Below are positions 33,404 through 42,139 of a DNA stretch of 64,000 bases, one piece after another; within the stretch, counting starts at the first letter, position 1; each line of letters begins with the position of its first letter. The notes beneath the pieces were generated by a model. That model was not told where the DNA came from and searched no databases. It saw only the letters and a program-made list of their open reading frames with translations. The stretch covers positions 248,001-312,000 of the forward strand of contig CAVSNQ010000002.1 of the NCBI GenBank assembly GCA_963729365.1, written 5' to 3'. The stretch is from JASHPR01 sp963729365 (lineage in GTDB: Bacteria > Actinomycetota > Actinomycetes > Streptosporangiales > Streptosporangiaceae). The translations under genes and the position numbers were made by a program.

Positions 33404-33850
33404 ATGATCGAGTTCGACACGACGGTCCGCATCGACCGGGCCCGCGAGCGGGTATTCGGCATCCTGGCCGACTTCGAGTCCAACCTGGCCCGCTGGGCCA
33501 AAGGACCAGTAGCGGCGACGAGGACAGCCGGTGATGGCGGGGCCGGCAGCCGCTACATAGTCACCGCCAGGGTCGGCCCCGCGAAGGTCCGCACACCGTA
33601 CGAGGTAACTGGCTACGACCCGCCCGCGCGTTTCGCCGGCCACGGCATCGCCGGGCCAGTGCGCTTCCATGAGGAGTACAGCCTTATCGCAGACGGACCA
33701 GTGACGATCCTCACCCAGTCGATCCGGGCTACCCCGCGCGGCCCGTTCCGCCTGACCGGAGGGGCCTTGCGCCGTCAGCTTCAGCGGCTCATAGCATCCG
33801 ACCTCGACCGGCTGAAGAATCTGGCGGAAGAAGAGATTCCGCAGAACTAG
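33404..33850 (+). CDS. SRPBCC-family (START/polyketide cyclase-like) protein
   Basis: A 148-residue helix-grip protein: MIEFDTTVRIDRARERVFGI and YEVTGYDPPARFAGHG, followed by a C-terminal helix (RRQLQRLIASDLDRLKNL). Such proteins bind hydrophobic ligands or act as cyclases. GGAGG lies six bases before ATG 33404. Divergent from the TetR gene, which probably represses it. Confidence 0.85.
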   Translation: MIEFDTTVRIDRARERVFGILADFESNLARWAKGPVAATRTAGDGGAGSRYIVTARVGPAKVRTPYEVTGYDPPARFAGHGIAGPVRFHEEYSLIADGPVTILTQSIRATPRGPFRLTGGALRRQLQRLIASDLDRLKNLAEEEIPQN

Positions 33851-33855
33851 CGCTC

Positions 33856-33861
33856 TAGCGT
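33856..33861 (+). promoter_or_regulatory. -10 box TAGCGT, leaderless spacing
   Basis: Six bases separate TAGCGT from ATG 33868. Confidence 0.5.
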
Positions 33862-33867
33862 CGTCGG

Positions 33868-34644
33868 ATGGCTGACTTCATTGGTTCCGATCTCCGTGGC
33901 TCCCGGTTCGAGCGGGTTGACCTCAACGGCGCACAGCTCTTCGCCGTCGACCTGGCTGGCGCCCGGTTCCGCGGTGTCGACCTGAGCGGGGCCGTGCTGC
34001 GCGGCGTTGAGCTCGTCGGCGTCGACATCTACGGAGAGATCGAGAACCTGACGATCAATGGCGTCGACATCGGGCCGCTGATCAACGCCGAGCTCAACCG
34101 GCGGTATCCCGACCGGGCCAAGATGCGCCCGGCCGACCCAGCCGGCTTCCGCGAGGCGTGGGACATCCTTGAGCGGCTCTGGGGCGAGACCGTCGAACGG
34201 GCCCGCCGCCTGCCACCTGAGCAGCTGCACGAGTCGGTCGGCGGCGAGTGGTCGTTCATCGAGACGCTCCGCCACCTGGTGTTCGCCACCGACTCCTGGA
34301 TCAGGCGGGGGATCCTCGGCGATCCGTCGCCGTGGGACCCCCTGGCCCTGCCGTGGGACGAGATGGCTGACACGCCGGGGGTGCCCCGCGACCGGGACGC
34401 ACGGCCCGCGCTCGACGCGGTGCTCGAGCTGCGCCGCGACCGGATGTCCACCGTGCGCCAGGTCATCGAGGGCCTGACCGACGAGTCGCTGGACGGCCAC
34501 ACCGAGCCGGTCGAGGGCCCCGGCTGGCCAGAGCCCCGCAGCTACCCGGTGCGTGAGTGCCTGCTCTGCATCCTCAATGAAGAGTGGGAGCACCGGCTGT
34601 ACGCCGAGCGAGACCTGGATGTCCTGGAGGCACGCACCGCATAG
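33868..34644 (+). CDS. Pentapeptide-repeat and DinB fusion protein
   Basis: A 258-residue protein with two parts. Residues 1-60 are pentapeptide repeats of the A(D/N)LxG type (LRGSRFERVDLNGAQLFAVD), predicted to form a right-handed beta helix. Residues 80-250 are a DinB-type four-helix bundle (WSFIETLRHLVFATDSWIRR, then CLLCILNEEWEHRLYAERDL) with His residues for a metal site. The combination recurs in actinomycetes. The biochemical role is unknown. It has its own leaderless -10 box only 18 bases after the SRPBCC stop. Confidence 0.85.
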   Translation: MADFIGSDLRGSRFERVDLNGAQLFAVDLAGARFRGVDLSGAVLRGVELVGVDIYGEIENLTINGVDIGPLINAELNRRYPDRAKMRPADPAGFREAWDILERLWGETVERARRLPPEQLHESVGGEWSFIETLRHLVFATDSWIRRGILGDPSPWDPLALPWDEMADTPGVPRDRDARPALDAVLELRRDRMSTVRQVIEGLTDESLDGHTEPVEGPGWPEPRSYPVRECLLCILNEEWEHRLYAERDLDVLEARTA

Positions 34645-35517
34645 CTACGCGGCGGGGGTTGCGGGAGGCGCGGTGGTCGCCCAGCGGATGGCGTGCACCA
34701 GCGCGTGGCCCGCGGGGCGGACCACGGCGGCCTCGGTCACCGGCAGCCGGGGCAGCCGCAGGAGCCGCCGCGCATACCCGGGCAGCAGCGACACCGCCGC
34801 CGCGGCCAGCACGCCGTACGGCGGGCGGGCGATGGCCGGCAGCGGCGGGCTGAGCAGCAGGAACCGCGCGGCTTCCCGGGCCTGGGCGGTGGCGGCCAGC
34901 TCGGGCCGGTACTCCTCGAGCCGCTCGGCGAGCTCGGCTTCGGTGCGCGGCGGTTCGGGCACGCCGAGCGCTGCGCCGATGCGGGCCAGATCAGCGAGGT
35001 AAGCGTCGCGTTCCGGCCCGTCAAGAGGATGAGCGCCGAAGCGGGAGTGCGCTCGCAGGAAACTGTCCGCCTCGGCGATGTGCACCCAGGTCAGCAGGTG
35101 CGGGTCCGAGGCCGCGTACGGCCGCCCGTCCGGCGCGGTCCCGGTGACCCGCTCGTGGATGGCCCGGACCCGCGCGATCGCCTGCTGCGCGTCGCCGGCC
35201 CGGCCGAACGTCGTGATGGCCAGGAAGTAACTGGTCCGCTGCAGCCGCCCCCACGGGTCACCGCGGTAGTCCGAATGCCCGGCCACGGCGGCCATGGCCA
35301 GCGGGTGCAGCGACTGCAGCAGCAGGGCCCGGATGCCGCCGATGAACATCGCCGAATCCCCGTGCACGGTGCGGATCGGCCGGTCCTCGGCGAACCAGCG
35401 CTCGCCCGGGGCCCGGATCAGCTCGCGGCGCGCCCGGCCCTGCGGCCCGGCCACCCGCTCGAAGATCGCCGCCCCGATACGCCCGCGAACCCGATCCGCC
35501 GTGCTCATATCAACCAT
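34645..35517 (-). CDS. Oxygenase MpaB family protein (DUF2236)
   Basis: A 290-residue DUF2236 protein. The family includes fungal MpaB and the latex-clearing protein Lcp, both heme-b oxygenases. Seen: GERWFAEDRPIRTVHGDSAMFIGG at the N-terminus, LLLQSLHPLAMAAVAGHSDY, and LTWVHIAEADSFLRAH with the His near the expected heme pocket. ATG 35517 is used; ATG 35508 has GACAAT and seven bases before it and is equally possible. Substrate unknown. Confidence 0.85.
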   Translation of the reverse strand: MVDMSTADRVRGRIGAAIFERVAGPQGRARRELIRAPGERWFAEDRPIRTVHGDSAMFIGGIRALLLQSLHPLAMAAVAGHSDYRGDPWGRLQRTSYFLAITTFGRAGDAQQAIARVRAIHERVTGTAPDGRPYAASDPHLLTWVHIAEADSFLRAHSRFGAHPLDGPERDAYLADLARIGAALGVPEPPRTEAELAERLEEYRPELAATAQAREAARFLLLSPPLPAIARPPYGVLAAAAVSLLPGYARRLLRLPRLPVTEAAVVRPAGHALVHAIRWATTAPPATPAA

Positions 35518-35624
35518 TGTCCCAGGCTGGGTGCGGGCGGAGGTCACCACGTCGACCCTGATGACGGCGACAGCGGCGCGCAGCCGGGCGAAGCGGTGCC
35601 CGTGGCTGTCACGCTCGGCCCGGT

Positions 35625-38012
35625 CTACTGATGGCGCAGTGACAGCGCTGCGAGGGCGGCGTTGACGATGGAGCCGGCGTCGAGGTCGTGCGCGCGGTAG
35701 AGGTCGCTGACGGTGCCGGATTGCCCGAACGAGTCGACACCGAGGCTGACGGCTGGCACGCCCAGGGCCGATCCAAGCCAGCTCATGGTGTGCGACGCCG
35801 CGTCGTGCACGGTCACAATCGGCGCCGGGCCGGGGAACACGGTGCGCAGTGCGCCGGGGATGGACGGCGTGGTCGCGGTGCGGACTCCCTGCCGCAGGGT
35901 CCGCTGCCAGGCTCGGTAGAGCCGGTCGGCAGAGGTTACGTCGACGACGTGAGCGGCGATGCCCTCATCGCCCAGTTCGGCGGCGGCGGCGAGCACCTCG
36001 GGCAGGACCGCGCCCGAGCCGGCCAGGTAGACGGCTGGCGCGCCTTCCGCCGCGGCCTTGGTGGCGTCGACCAGCTGGTAGGCGCCGGCCAGGACCTGGC
36101 GGCGCAGGATGGCGTCGCCGAGGCGGTCCCGGGCCCGGGCGAAAGGGCTCTGGTCGATGCCCCGCGTGGTGAGCCGGAAATAGTACGAGCCGTCCTCGGT
36201 GATGACGGCTCCAGGTGGCGCGGTGTTCGCGTCGGCGATCGCCTGCAGGGCACCGCAGATGAGCCAGTCGAGGGCCACGGCGTACGCGGGCTCAATGAAC
36301 GTGACGTTCGGCAGTTCCAGGCCGACCGACGCGGTGATTGTCGACTGGTGGGCGCCTCCTTCCGGGGCGAGTGAGACCCCCGATGGCGTGCCGGCCACAA
36401 CGAAACGCGCGCCGGAGTAGACGGCGTAAACGAATGCGTCGAGGCCGCGCAGGACAAACGGGTCGTATACGGTGCCGACCGGAAGCAGCGGCTGGTCAGA
36501 CAGATCCCAGGACAGGCCGAGCTGGCCGAGCAGCAGGAACAGGTTCATTTCGCTGATGCCGAGCTCGATGTGCTGGCCTTCGGGGCCTTCGGACCATTTC
36601 AGCGCGGCATCTTCGCTCCACGAGCGGCGCGCGGCCGGGCTGAAGACGCCCATGCGGTTGATGAAGCCGGCCAGGTTGGTGGAGGTGGCGACATCGGGCG
36701 CTGTGGTGACGAGAAAGGGCGCGATGGCGTCGTCGCGGGACAGGCCGACGAGGATCCGGCCGAACGCCTCCTGGGTGGAGATCGGCCGGCCCGCGCGCAG
36801 GCCGGTGGAATCGGGCACGGCCAGGGCGGGCGGATTCCCTCGCGGCGCGCGAGCCAGGTGCTCGCGGCGGGCTGCCGCCCATTGCCCGGCCCTGGTCATC
36901 GGGTCAAGCCGGTCCCATTCGGTGGCCAGGGTCAGGCCCAGCCGTTCGCGCATCTCATCGACCTGGGCCGTGGAAAGCAGCGCGGAGTGGTTGCGCGGAT
37001 TCCCGGCCATAGGCAGGCCCCAGCCCTTGACGGTGTATGCGAACACCACGCTGGGCCGGTCCTTCTCCCTGTCGCACTCGCCGAAGGCCTCCAGCAGGGA
37101 GTGAAAGTCATGGCCGGCCAGATCGGTGACCAGGCCCGCGAACTCGGCGTCTCCGGTGATCCCGGCGCAGAACTGACGGACCTCCTCCGGGGCGCCGTCG
37201 AGAAACCGGGCCCGGACGGACCCAGCGGGCAACCCGAACAGCGACTGGTAATGCTCGTTGGGCATCTGGTCGATCCACGCGCGGAGTGCCTCCCCGCCTG
37301 CGCGCGCGAATGCGGCCTGCAGCCGACGGCCGTACTTGGCCTCGACCACATGCCATCCGGCACCGGTGAACTGCTGCTTCCACTGGGCGATCCGGACTCC
37401 CGGTACCACCCGGTCCAGCGACTGCCGGTTCACGTCGACGATCCACATCACGTTGCCCAGGCCATCAGTCGCCGGGTCGGATACTGCCTCCCAGATGTTG
37501 CCCTCGTCCAGTTCGGCATCGCCGATCAGCGCGACGAACCGGCTGCGTGGCCTGGCGCCGAAGTGGGCGTCCACGTACCGGCGGGTTACCGCTGCGAACA
37601 GCGGCGCCGCGGCGCCGAGCCCCACCGAGCCGGTCGAGAAATCGACGATGTCGGGGTCCTTGGTACGGCTCGGGTAGGACTGCAGCCCGCCGAACGCGCG
37701 CAGCATCGGCAGGTAGGCGCGGTCGAGGTTGCCAAGCAGGTACTGGATGGCGTGAAAGGCCGGGGAGGCGTGCGGCTTGACGCTGACCTTGTCCGGGGCA
37801 TCAAGGTACGCGAAGTACAAGGCGGTCAAGGCCGTGACCAGGCTGGCACTTGAAGCCTGGTGGCCGCCGACCTTGACGCCATCGCCGGTGTCGCGATCGT
37901 GGTTGGCGGCGTCGACAATGCGGGTCGCCAGCCACAGGACGCGCTGCTGGATGGCGTCGAGGACGGCCAGATCAGCGCCCGTTCCGGCAAACCCCGCCGC
38001 GGTGTCTGCCAT
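35625..38012 (-). CDS. AceE-like transketolase / pyruvate dehydrogenase E1-type enzyme
   Basis: A 795-residue TPP enzyme related to homodimeric pyruvate dehydrogenase E1 and transketolase. Seen: HASPAFHA at 81-88, the TPP/Mg motif GDAELDEGN at 164-172, KGWGLPMAGNPRNHSA, and in the second half LGISEMNLFLLLGQLGLSWD and DAFVYAVYSGARFVVAGTPSG. AAGGAG lies six bases before ATG 38012. No E2 or E3 genes are adjacent, so whether it works as PDH E1 or on another 2-oxoacid is open. Confidence 0.85.
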   Translation of the reverse strand: MADTAAGFAGTGADLAVLDAIQQRVLWLATRIVDAANHDRDTGDGVKVGGHQASSASLVTALTALYFAYLDAPDKVSVKPHASPAFHAIQYLLGNLDRAYLPMLRAFGGLQSYPSRTKDPDIVDFSTGSVGLGAAAPLFAAVTRRYVDAHFGARPRSRFVALIGDAELDEGNIWEAVSDPATDGLGNVMWIVDVNRQSLDRVVPGVRIAQWKQQFTGAGWHVVEAKYGRRLQAAFARAGGEALRAWIDQMPNEHYQSLFGLPAGSVRARFLDGAPEEVRQFCAGITGDAEFAGLVTDLAGHDFHSLLEAFGECDREKDRPSVVFAYTVKGWGLPMAGNPRNHSALLSTAQVDEMRERLGLTLATEWDRLDPMTRAGQWAAARREHLARAPRGNPPALAVPDSTGLRAGRPISTQEAFGRILVGLSRDDAIAPFLVTTAPDVATSTNLAGFINRMGVFSPAARRSWSEDAALKWSEGPEGQHIELGISEMNLFLLLGQLGLSWDLSDQPLLPVGTVYDPFVLRGLDAFVYAVYSGARFVVAGTPSGVSLAPEGGAHQSTITASVGLELPNVTFIEPAYAVALDWLICGALQAIADANTAPPGAVITEDGSYYFRLTTRGIDQSPFARARDRLGDAILRRQVLAGAYQLVDATKAAAEGAPAVYLAGSGAVLPEVLAAAAELGDEGIAAHVVDVTSADRLYRAWQRTLRQGVRTATTPSIPGALRTVFPGPAPIVTVHDAASHTMSWLGSALGVPAVSLGVDSFGQSGTVSDLYRAHDLDAGSIVNAALAALSLRHQ

Positions 38013-38157
38013 CCAGCGCTCCTTGCCCGAGGCCAGCGCGGACGCCGGACTCAGTAGCGATTCGTGCTCCCATAGCAGTGCTGGCCAGCCGAATTGTCAA
38101 ACAACGACCAGCCGTTGCTGCCCGGCGGGGGCGCCTGGCCAGCCGCCGTCGTTGCCG

Positions 38158-38988
38158 TCAGCTCCCCGCGGCGGTCCCGCCGCGGGCCGGCTCCTCCGGC
38201 GCAGCACCGGCGCCCGCGGTACGGGCGGCCTCCGGTGCCGGACTGGGCGGCGGGTTCGGCTGCGACGGCCGGCCGCCGATGAAGTCCTCCCAGTCCGCCT
38301 GCACCGGTTTCCAGCGGCGGTCGAAGTCCGCGGCCCGGCGGGTGGCGCGCTCCAGCCGCTCGCCGCGATAGCGGCGCCGCGCCCAGATCGAGTTCGGCCG
38401 GGCCAGCCGCACCGCGCCGATGAACCCGACCGGCGGCAGGAACAGGCCGAACAGCCCCGACCGGTACTTGCCCTTGAGCACGCAGACCAGCGCCAGGCAG
38501 CCGTCGATGACCATGACGCCGCTCGCGCTGATCCGCAGCGAGAGCTCGGCGCTGTCGACGTCCGCCACCCGCACCGGGCTGAACCCGATCAGGGCCAGCC
38601 CCAGGCAGGCAGCGACCAGGCTGACCGCCTCGACTGAGAGCTGGCCCTCGCCGCTCCAGTAGACATCCTGCAGGTGCAAGATCAGCGCGAACTCGTCCAG
38701 CACCAGCGACGTCCCGACCCCCACCGCGATCGCGGAGAACGAGAGCCAGCCCAACGTGCCAGGCCCGCCGACCGCCGTGAAGGCGCCGATCATCAGCAGG
38801 ATGATGCCGGGCACGGAGTGATGAATATGCGTCCCGTCGGCCGTGACATTGCGGAACGGGCCGCGCCCATCGCGGATCAGCCGGGTAATCGTCCGCGTCG
38901 ACACGAATGTGACCACGAAGGAAACGAAGCACAGCATCAGCGGCAGCTTGCCGGCCGCGATCACGTCGCGGTGCCACCACGAGACCAT
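38158..38988 (-). CDS. Conserved integral membrane protein
   Basis: A 276-residue protein with about six membrane helices in the first 200 residues (for example AAGKLPLMLCFVSFVVTFV and THIHHSVPGIILLMIGAF, with conserved HIHH), followed by a soluble tail with WEDFIGGRP and a Pro/Ala-rich end. Homologues are frequent in actinomycetes but have no function known to me. TAGGGT and seven bases precede ATG 38988. Confidence 0.75.
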   Translation of the reverse strand: MVSWWHRDVIAAGKLPLMLCFVSFVVTFVSTRTITRLIRDGRGPFRNVTADGTHIHHSVPGIILLMIGAFTAVGGPGTLGWLSFSAIAVGVGTSLVLDEFALILHLQDVYWSGEGQLSVEAVSLVAACLGLALIGFSPVRVADVDSAELSLRISASGVMVIDGCLALVCVLKGKYRSGLFGLFLPPVGFIGAVRLARPNSIWARRRYRGERLERATRRAADFDRRWKPVQADWEDFIGGRPSQPNPPPSPAPEAARTAGAGAAPEEPARGGTAAGS

Positions 38989-38995
38989 AACGCCC

Positions 38996-39001
38996 ACCCT
39001 A
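38996..39001 (-). promoter_or_regulatory. -10 box TAGGGT, leaderless spacing
   Basis: Seven bases separate TAGGGT from ATG 38988. Confidence 0.5.
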
Positions 39002-39164
39002 GGCGCCCGGCGTGCCCCAGCGACCAGGCGATCTAGCCGATATAACGGCGGTCGCGGCGCTCGACAAAGTGCCAGACGCGCACGCTGCGGGAATCGTCGC
39101 CGACCAGATTTGACTGAGGGGCCCGGTCAACCACGGTCGCGCCCAATGGATCATGGAGCGATCC

Positions 39165-39779
39165 TCATCGCGGCCGGAGTGCCTGCGGCGGCGGCCAGTC
39201 GCCCGGCAGTTCGTCGAGCCGCCGAGCGTAGTCGCCCGGGTCGAACGGCCGGTGTTCGTTCATGGCCTGATAGAGGTCGTCGCTGACGACCGCTGCGATC
39301 ATGTGGATGATGTTGTGCCAGTCGTAGCCGAGGCCGGCGAGCCGCTGGACGGTCGGCCAGGTTTCGCGCGGTTCGTCGGCCAGTAGCTGGTTGGCGACAA
39401 TCTGGTGCAGGGTGATGTGCAGCCTGGGACTGAATGGCTCACCGCCGACGGTCATCTCCTCATCGTTGCGGAGCGCGTCTCCGAATTCGGAATGATGCGC
39501 CTCGATCAGGAAGGTACGTTCGTCCTCGTCAGCCGGGTTCAGCAGGTCCAGGTCGAGGCCTTGGTAGGTGCCGTGTCCCGAAGGCACCGCCCATGATCGC
39601 CGATCGCCAGGCACCGGCTCGTCGAACCAGCAGCCTGCCGCTTGCCCGGCCCTCAGCACCCGCTGGTCCCCCCGGGACCGCGCAGCGCCGCCCGGGCCGC
39701 CTCGGCTTGCTGCCGGGCGCCGGGCCGGTTCGCGGCGCCGGCCACGGCTGGGCGGGCGTCCTCGGCTGCGCGGGCTCAT
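39165..39779 (-). CDS. DUF1841-like protein
   Basis: The conserved part begins near residue 70 and contains EDERTFLIEAHHSEFGDALR, PRLHITLHQIVANQLLADEP and GYDWHNIIHMIAAVVSDDLY, a pattern of DUF1841-type proteins (function unknown). The N-terminal 65 residues are Arg/Pro-rich and may not be translated. ATG 39779 is preceded by GACAAT and seven bases; GTG 39587 would give 140 residues covering only the conserved part. Start uncertain. Confidence 0.65.
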   Translation of the reverse strand: MSPRSRGRPPSRGRRREPARRPAASRGGPGGAARSRGDQRVLRAGQAAGCWFDEPVPGDRRSWAVPSGHGTYQGLDLDLLNPADEDERTFLIEAHHSEFGDALRNDEEMTVGGEPFSPRLHITLHQIVANQLLADEPRETWPTVQRLAGLGYDWHNIIHMIAAVVSDDLYQAMNEHRPFDPGDYARRLDELPGDWPPPQALRPR

Positions 39780-40006
39780 CGCACCGATTGTCCACCGTTC
39801 AGGCGGTGATGTCCTTGGCAAGTGCCCATCGGCAAGCCGGGAACCACTCAGTGCAGGGCCGCGGCCCCGGCTGCGGCTGAAGGCCAGCTCCGGCCAGCTC
39901 GCCATCCACGGCGGCGTTGCCCCCGGCGGCGTTGCAACTTCGGCGACAGTGCGCGGTAACGTCATGACTAACGGCCTGACTCGGGCCGGAACGAGGCTAG
40001 GGAGAC

Positions 40007-40864
40007 GTGAGGGCGCATCGCACGGTCATGGCATCGGCCGCGCGGCACGCGGGTGTCGTGCGGGTCCGGCCGGCGGAGCGGCTGCGGCCGCTGGTAGCCA
40101 GTTACGCCGACTTCGATATGACTGGCTGGCCGCCGGGCCGCCACCGAGGCCTGCCCGATGGGAGCCTGACGCTGGTCGTCAGCCTCGGCGCGCCGCCGAT
40201 AATCCGCGTGGCCGGAGGCGCGGGTATCGAGGCTGCCGCTACCGTCGCCGGGCTGCGGTCCAGCCCGGTCGACATCATCCATGACGGCACGCAGCGCGGT
40301 GTCCAGATCGAACTGACCCCGCGCGGCTCACGGGCTCTCCTGGGACTCCCGGCGGCAGAGCTCGCGCAGGGCGTGTGGCCTCTCGATGAGGTGGTCGGAT
40401 CGCGCGCCCGCGAGCTGACCGGCCGTCTCGCTGGTGCGCCGGGCCCGGCGGAGCGAGCCCGGGTTCTCGACAGCGTTCTTGCCGGGTGGGCAGTCGACGA
40501 CGGCTACCCCGCGACGGTCGACGCCGCCTGGCGCCTGCTCACTGGCTCCGCCGGCTCGGCCTCGGTAGCCAGCATCGCCGCCGAGATCGGGCTGGGCCGC
40601 CGCCAGCTGAGCCAGCTCGTGCGCGCTGAGCTCGGCCTGACGCCCAAGATGGTGGCCAGAATCCTGCGTTTCGGCCGGGCTTGCGGGTGCCTGCGCTCCG
40701 CCCGGACGACCAGCCTGGCCGAGACCGCTCTGATGTGCGGCTACTACGACCAAGCCCACCTGACCAACGACTGGCGGCGGCTCAGCGGCTGTACGCCTGG
40801 TGAGTGGATTTCCGAGGAACTCCCATTTCTCCAAGACCAGCACCCGGTCCGCAGCGGAGGCTGA
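40007..40864 (+). CDS. AraC-family transcriptional regulator
   Basis: A 285-residue regulator with an N-terminal DUF6597-like sensor part (VRVRPAERLRPLVASYADFD) and a C-terminal AraC double helix-turn-helix (SVASIAAEIGLGRRQLSQLV, LAETALMCGYYDQAHLTNDW). It heads a set with the VOC and cupin genes downstream (4- and 15-base gaps), which it probably controls. GTG 40007 is used; ATG 40028 is possible. Confidence 0.88.
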   Translation: MRAHRTVMASAARHAGVVRVRPAERLRPLVASYADFDMTGWPPGRHRGLPDGSLTLVVSLGAPPIIRVAGGAGIEAAATVAGLRSSPVDIIHDGTQRGVQIELTPRGSRALLGLPAAELAQGVWPLDEVVGSRARELTGRLAGAPGPAERARVLDSVLAGWAVDDGYPATVDAAWRLLTGSAGSASVASIAAEIGLGRRQLSQLVRAELGLTPKMVARILRFGRACGCLRSARTTSLAETALMCGYYDQAHLTNDWRRLSGCTPGEWISEELPFLQDQHPVRSGG

Positions 40865-40868
40865 GGGC

Positions 40869-41288
40869 ATGACACGTCCAGCTACCGCCGTCACCACCGC
40901 AGTCACACCCAGTTCACCGGACCGGCCCCCGACCATCTGGCCATGCGTTCCCTATCCCGACCCGCAGGCCGCGATTGACTTCCTGGTCGCGACGTTCGGC
41001 TTCGAGCCGACTGCCCTGATCCCGGGCGACGAGCCGGGCAGCTATGCCGAGATCGAGCTGCGCTGGCCGCAGGGCAGCGGCGGCGTCATCATCCGCAGCT
41101 GGGACCGCCCGGCGCCGAACTGGCTCTATGTCGTCACCACGGACCCCGACGGCCTCTACGAGCGGGCCAAGGCGGCCGGCCTCGAGATCACCCGGGAGAT
41201 CGAGGACACCGACTACGGCAGCCGGACCTTCACGGCCGTCGACCCGTGGTCGGTCACCTGGAGCTTCGGAACCTACGCCGGCAGCTGA
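40869..41288 (+). CDS. VOC-superfamily (glyoxalase-like) protein
   Basis: A 139-residue single-domain vicinal oxygen chelate protein: YPDPQAAIDFLVATFGFEP opening and DTDYGSRTFTAVDPWSVTWS closing, as in glyoxalase/bleomycin resistance relatives. CGGAGG precedes ATG 40869. Cotranscribed with the AraC gene. Ligand unknown. Confidence 0.85.
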   Translation: MTRPATAVTTAVTPSSPDRPPTIWPCVPYPDPQAAIDFLVATFGFEPTALIPGDEPGSYAEIELRWPQGSGGVIIRSWDRPAPNWLYVVTTDPDGLYERAKAAGLEITREIEDTDYGSRTFTAVDPWSVTWSFGTYAGS

Positions 41289-41303
41289 CAGGACGGTCAC
41301 GAC

Positions 41304-41711
41304 ATGGCTCCAGCACCGATGATCATCTCGCCCCAGGGCGGCGGCCGCGACGGCCAGGCCATCAGGGGAACGACCCTGGTGATCGAGGATTCGACGACCG
41401 AAGGACCGGCGCGCGAAGTCGCGCCCCTGCACGTCCACCACGCAGATGACGAGGCGTGGCATGTCGTCTCCGGGGCGCTTCGCTTCCGGTTCGAAGACCG
41501 GGAAGTCATCGCCCGGGCCGGCGCAACGGTGCTCGTTCCGGCGGGCGTCCCGCATACTTTCGGGAACGCCGGACCCGGGCCATCGAGGTTCATCATCATC
41601 CTGCCCGCCAGGCTCGACGAGCTGATCAGCCAGTTGCACCAGGCCGGCCCGGCGGAGCACCCGGCGATATACCGGAAGTGCCAGTCCGAGCTTCTGGAAC
41701 CTCCTCGGTGA
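41304..41711 (+). CDS. Single-domain cupin protein
   Basis: A 135-residue cupin with the metal motif APLHVHHADDEAWHVVSGAL (two His and Glu/Asp) and GVPHTFGNAG. Third gene of the AraC-VOC-cupin set. It may be a small dioxygenase or isomerase; the sequence does not tell which. Confidence 0.85.
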   Translation: MAPAPMIISPQGGGRDGQAIRGTTLVIEDSTTEGPAREVAPLHVHHADDEAWHVVSGALRFRFEDREVIARAGATVLVPAGVPHTFGNAGPGPSRFIIILPARLDELISQLHQAGPAEHPAIYRKCQSELLEPPR

Positions 41712-41714
41712 GCG

Positions 41715-42062
41715 TCAGCGCTGAGACCAGAAGTCGCGCTCTTCCACGACAAGCCCGTCGTCCCTGAAGCGCAGCAATGACACGCCCGCCAGGTCCTCGC
41801 TCCCGCCATCGGCCAGCCTGGTCTGCGCGCTCCAGGGCACGGCGGCCTGATCGCCGTCGACAATCGGCGTGCCGAACCGGCACTGGGCCGACTCCTCCTC
41901 GGTAAACACGCGGGCCAGGTAATCCGGCTCCGGCTCGCGGAACGGGTGCTGCTGCCAGAACGCTCCCTCGGCGTACAGCGCGGCGATAGCGGCCGCGTCA
42001 TGTTCCTGCCAGCCGTGCTCCCACACATCTGCCCACCGCTGGGCTGCCTCCCGCGTGTTCAT
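41715..42062 (-). CDS. SnoaL/NTF2-like fold protein
   Basis: A 115-residue NTF2-like protein: AAQRWADVWEHGWQEHDAAA, ALYAEGAFWQQHPFREP, and a C-terminal strand pair GVSLLRFRDDGLVVEERDFW. These cone-shaped proteins act as ligand-binding proteins, isomerases or cyclases. It ends three bases from the cupin stop (convergent). TACTCT and six bases precede ATG 42062. Confidence 0.85.
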   Translation of the reverse strand: MNTREAAQRWADVWEHGWQEHDAAAIAALYAEGAFWQQHPFREPEPDYLARVFTEEESAQCRFGTPIVDGDQAAVPWSAQTRLADGGSEDLAGVSLLRFRDDGLVVEERDFWSQR

Positions 42063-42068
42063 AGGCCA

Positions 42069-42074
42069 AGAGTA
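42069..42074 (-). promoter_or_regulatory. -10 box TACTCT, leaderless spacing
   Basis: Six bases separate TACTCT from ATG 42062. Confidence 0.5.
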
Positions 42075-42139
42075 GAGACGGGTACCGACAGGAGGACCCT
42101 TCAGCCGGGATGGAAGCGGCCGGGCGACGGCGGGCCGGT

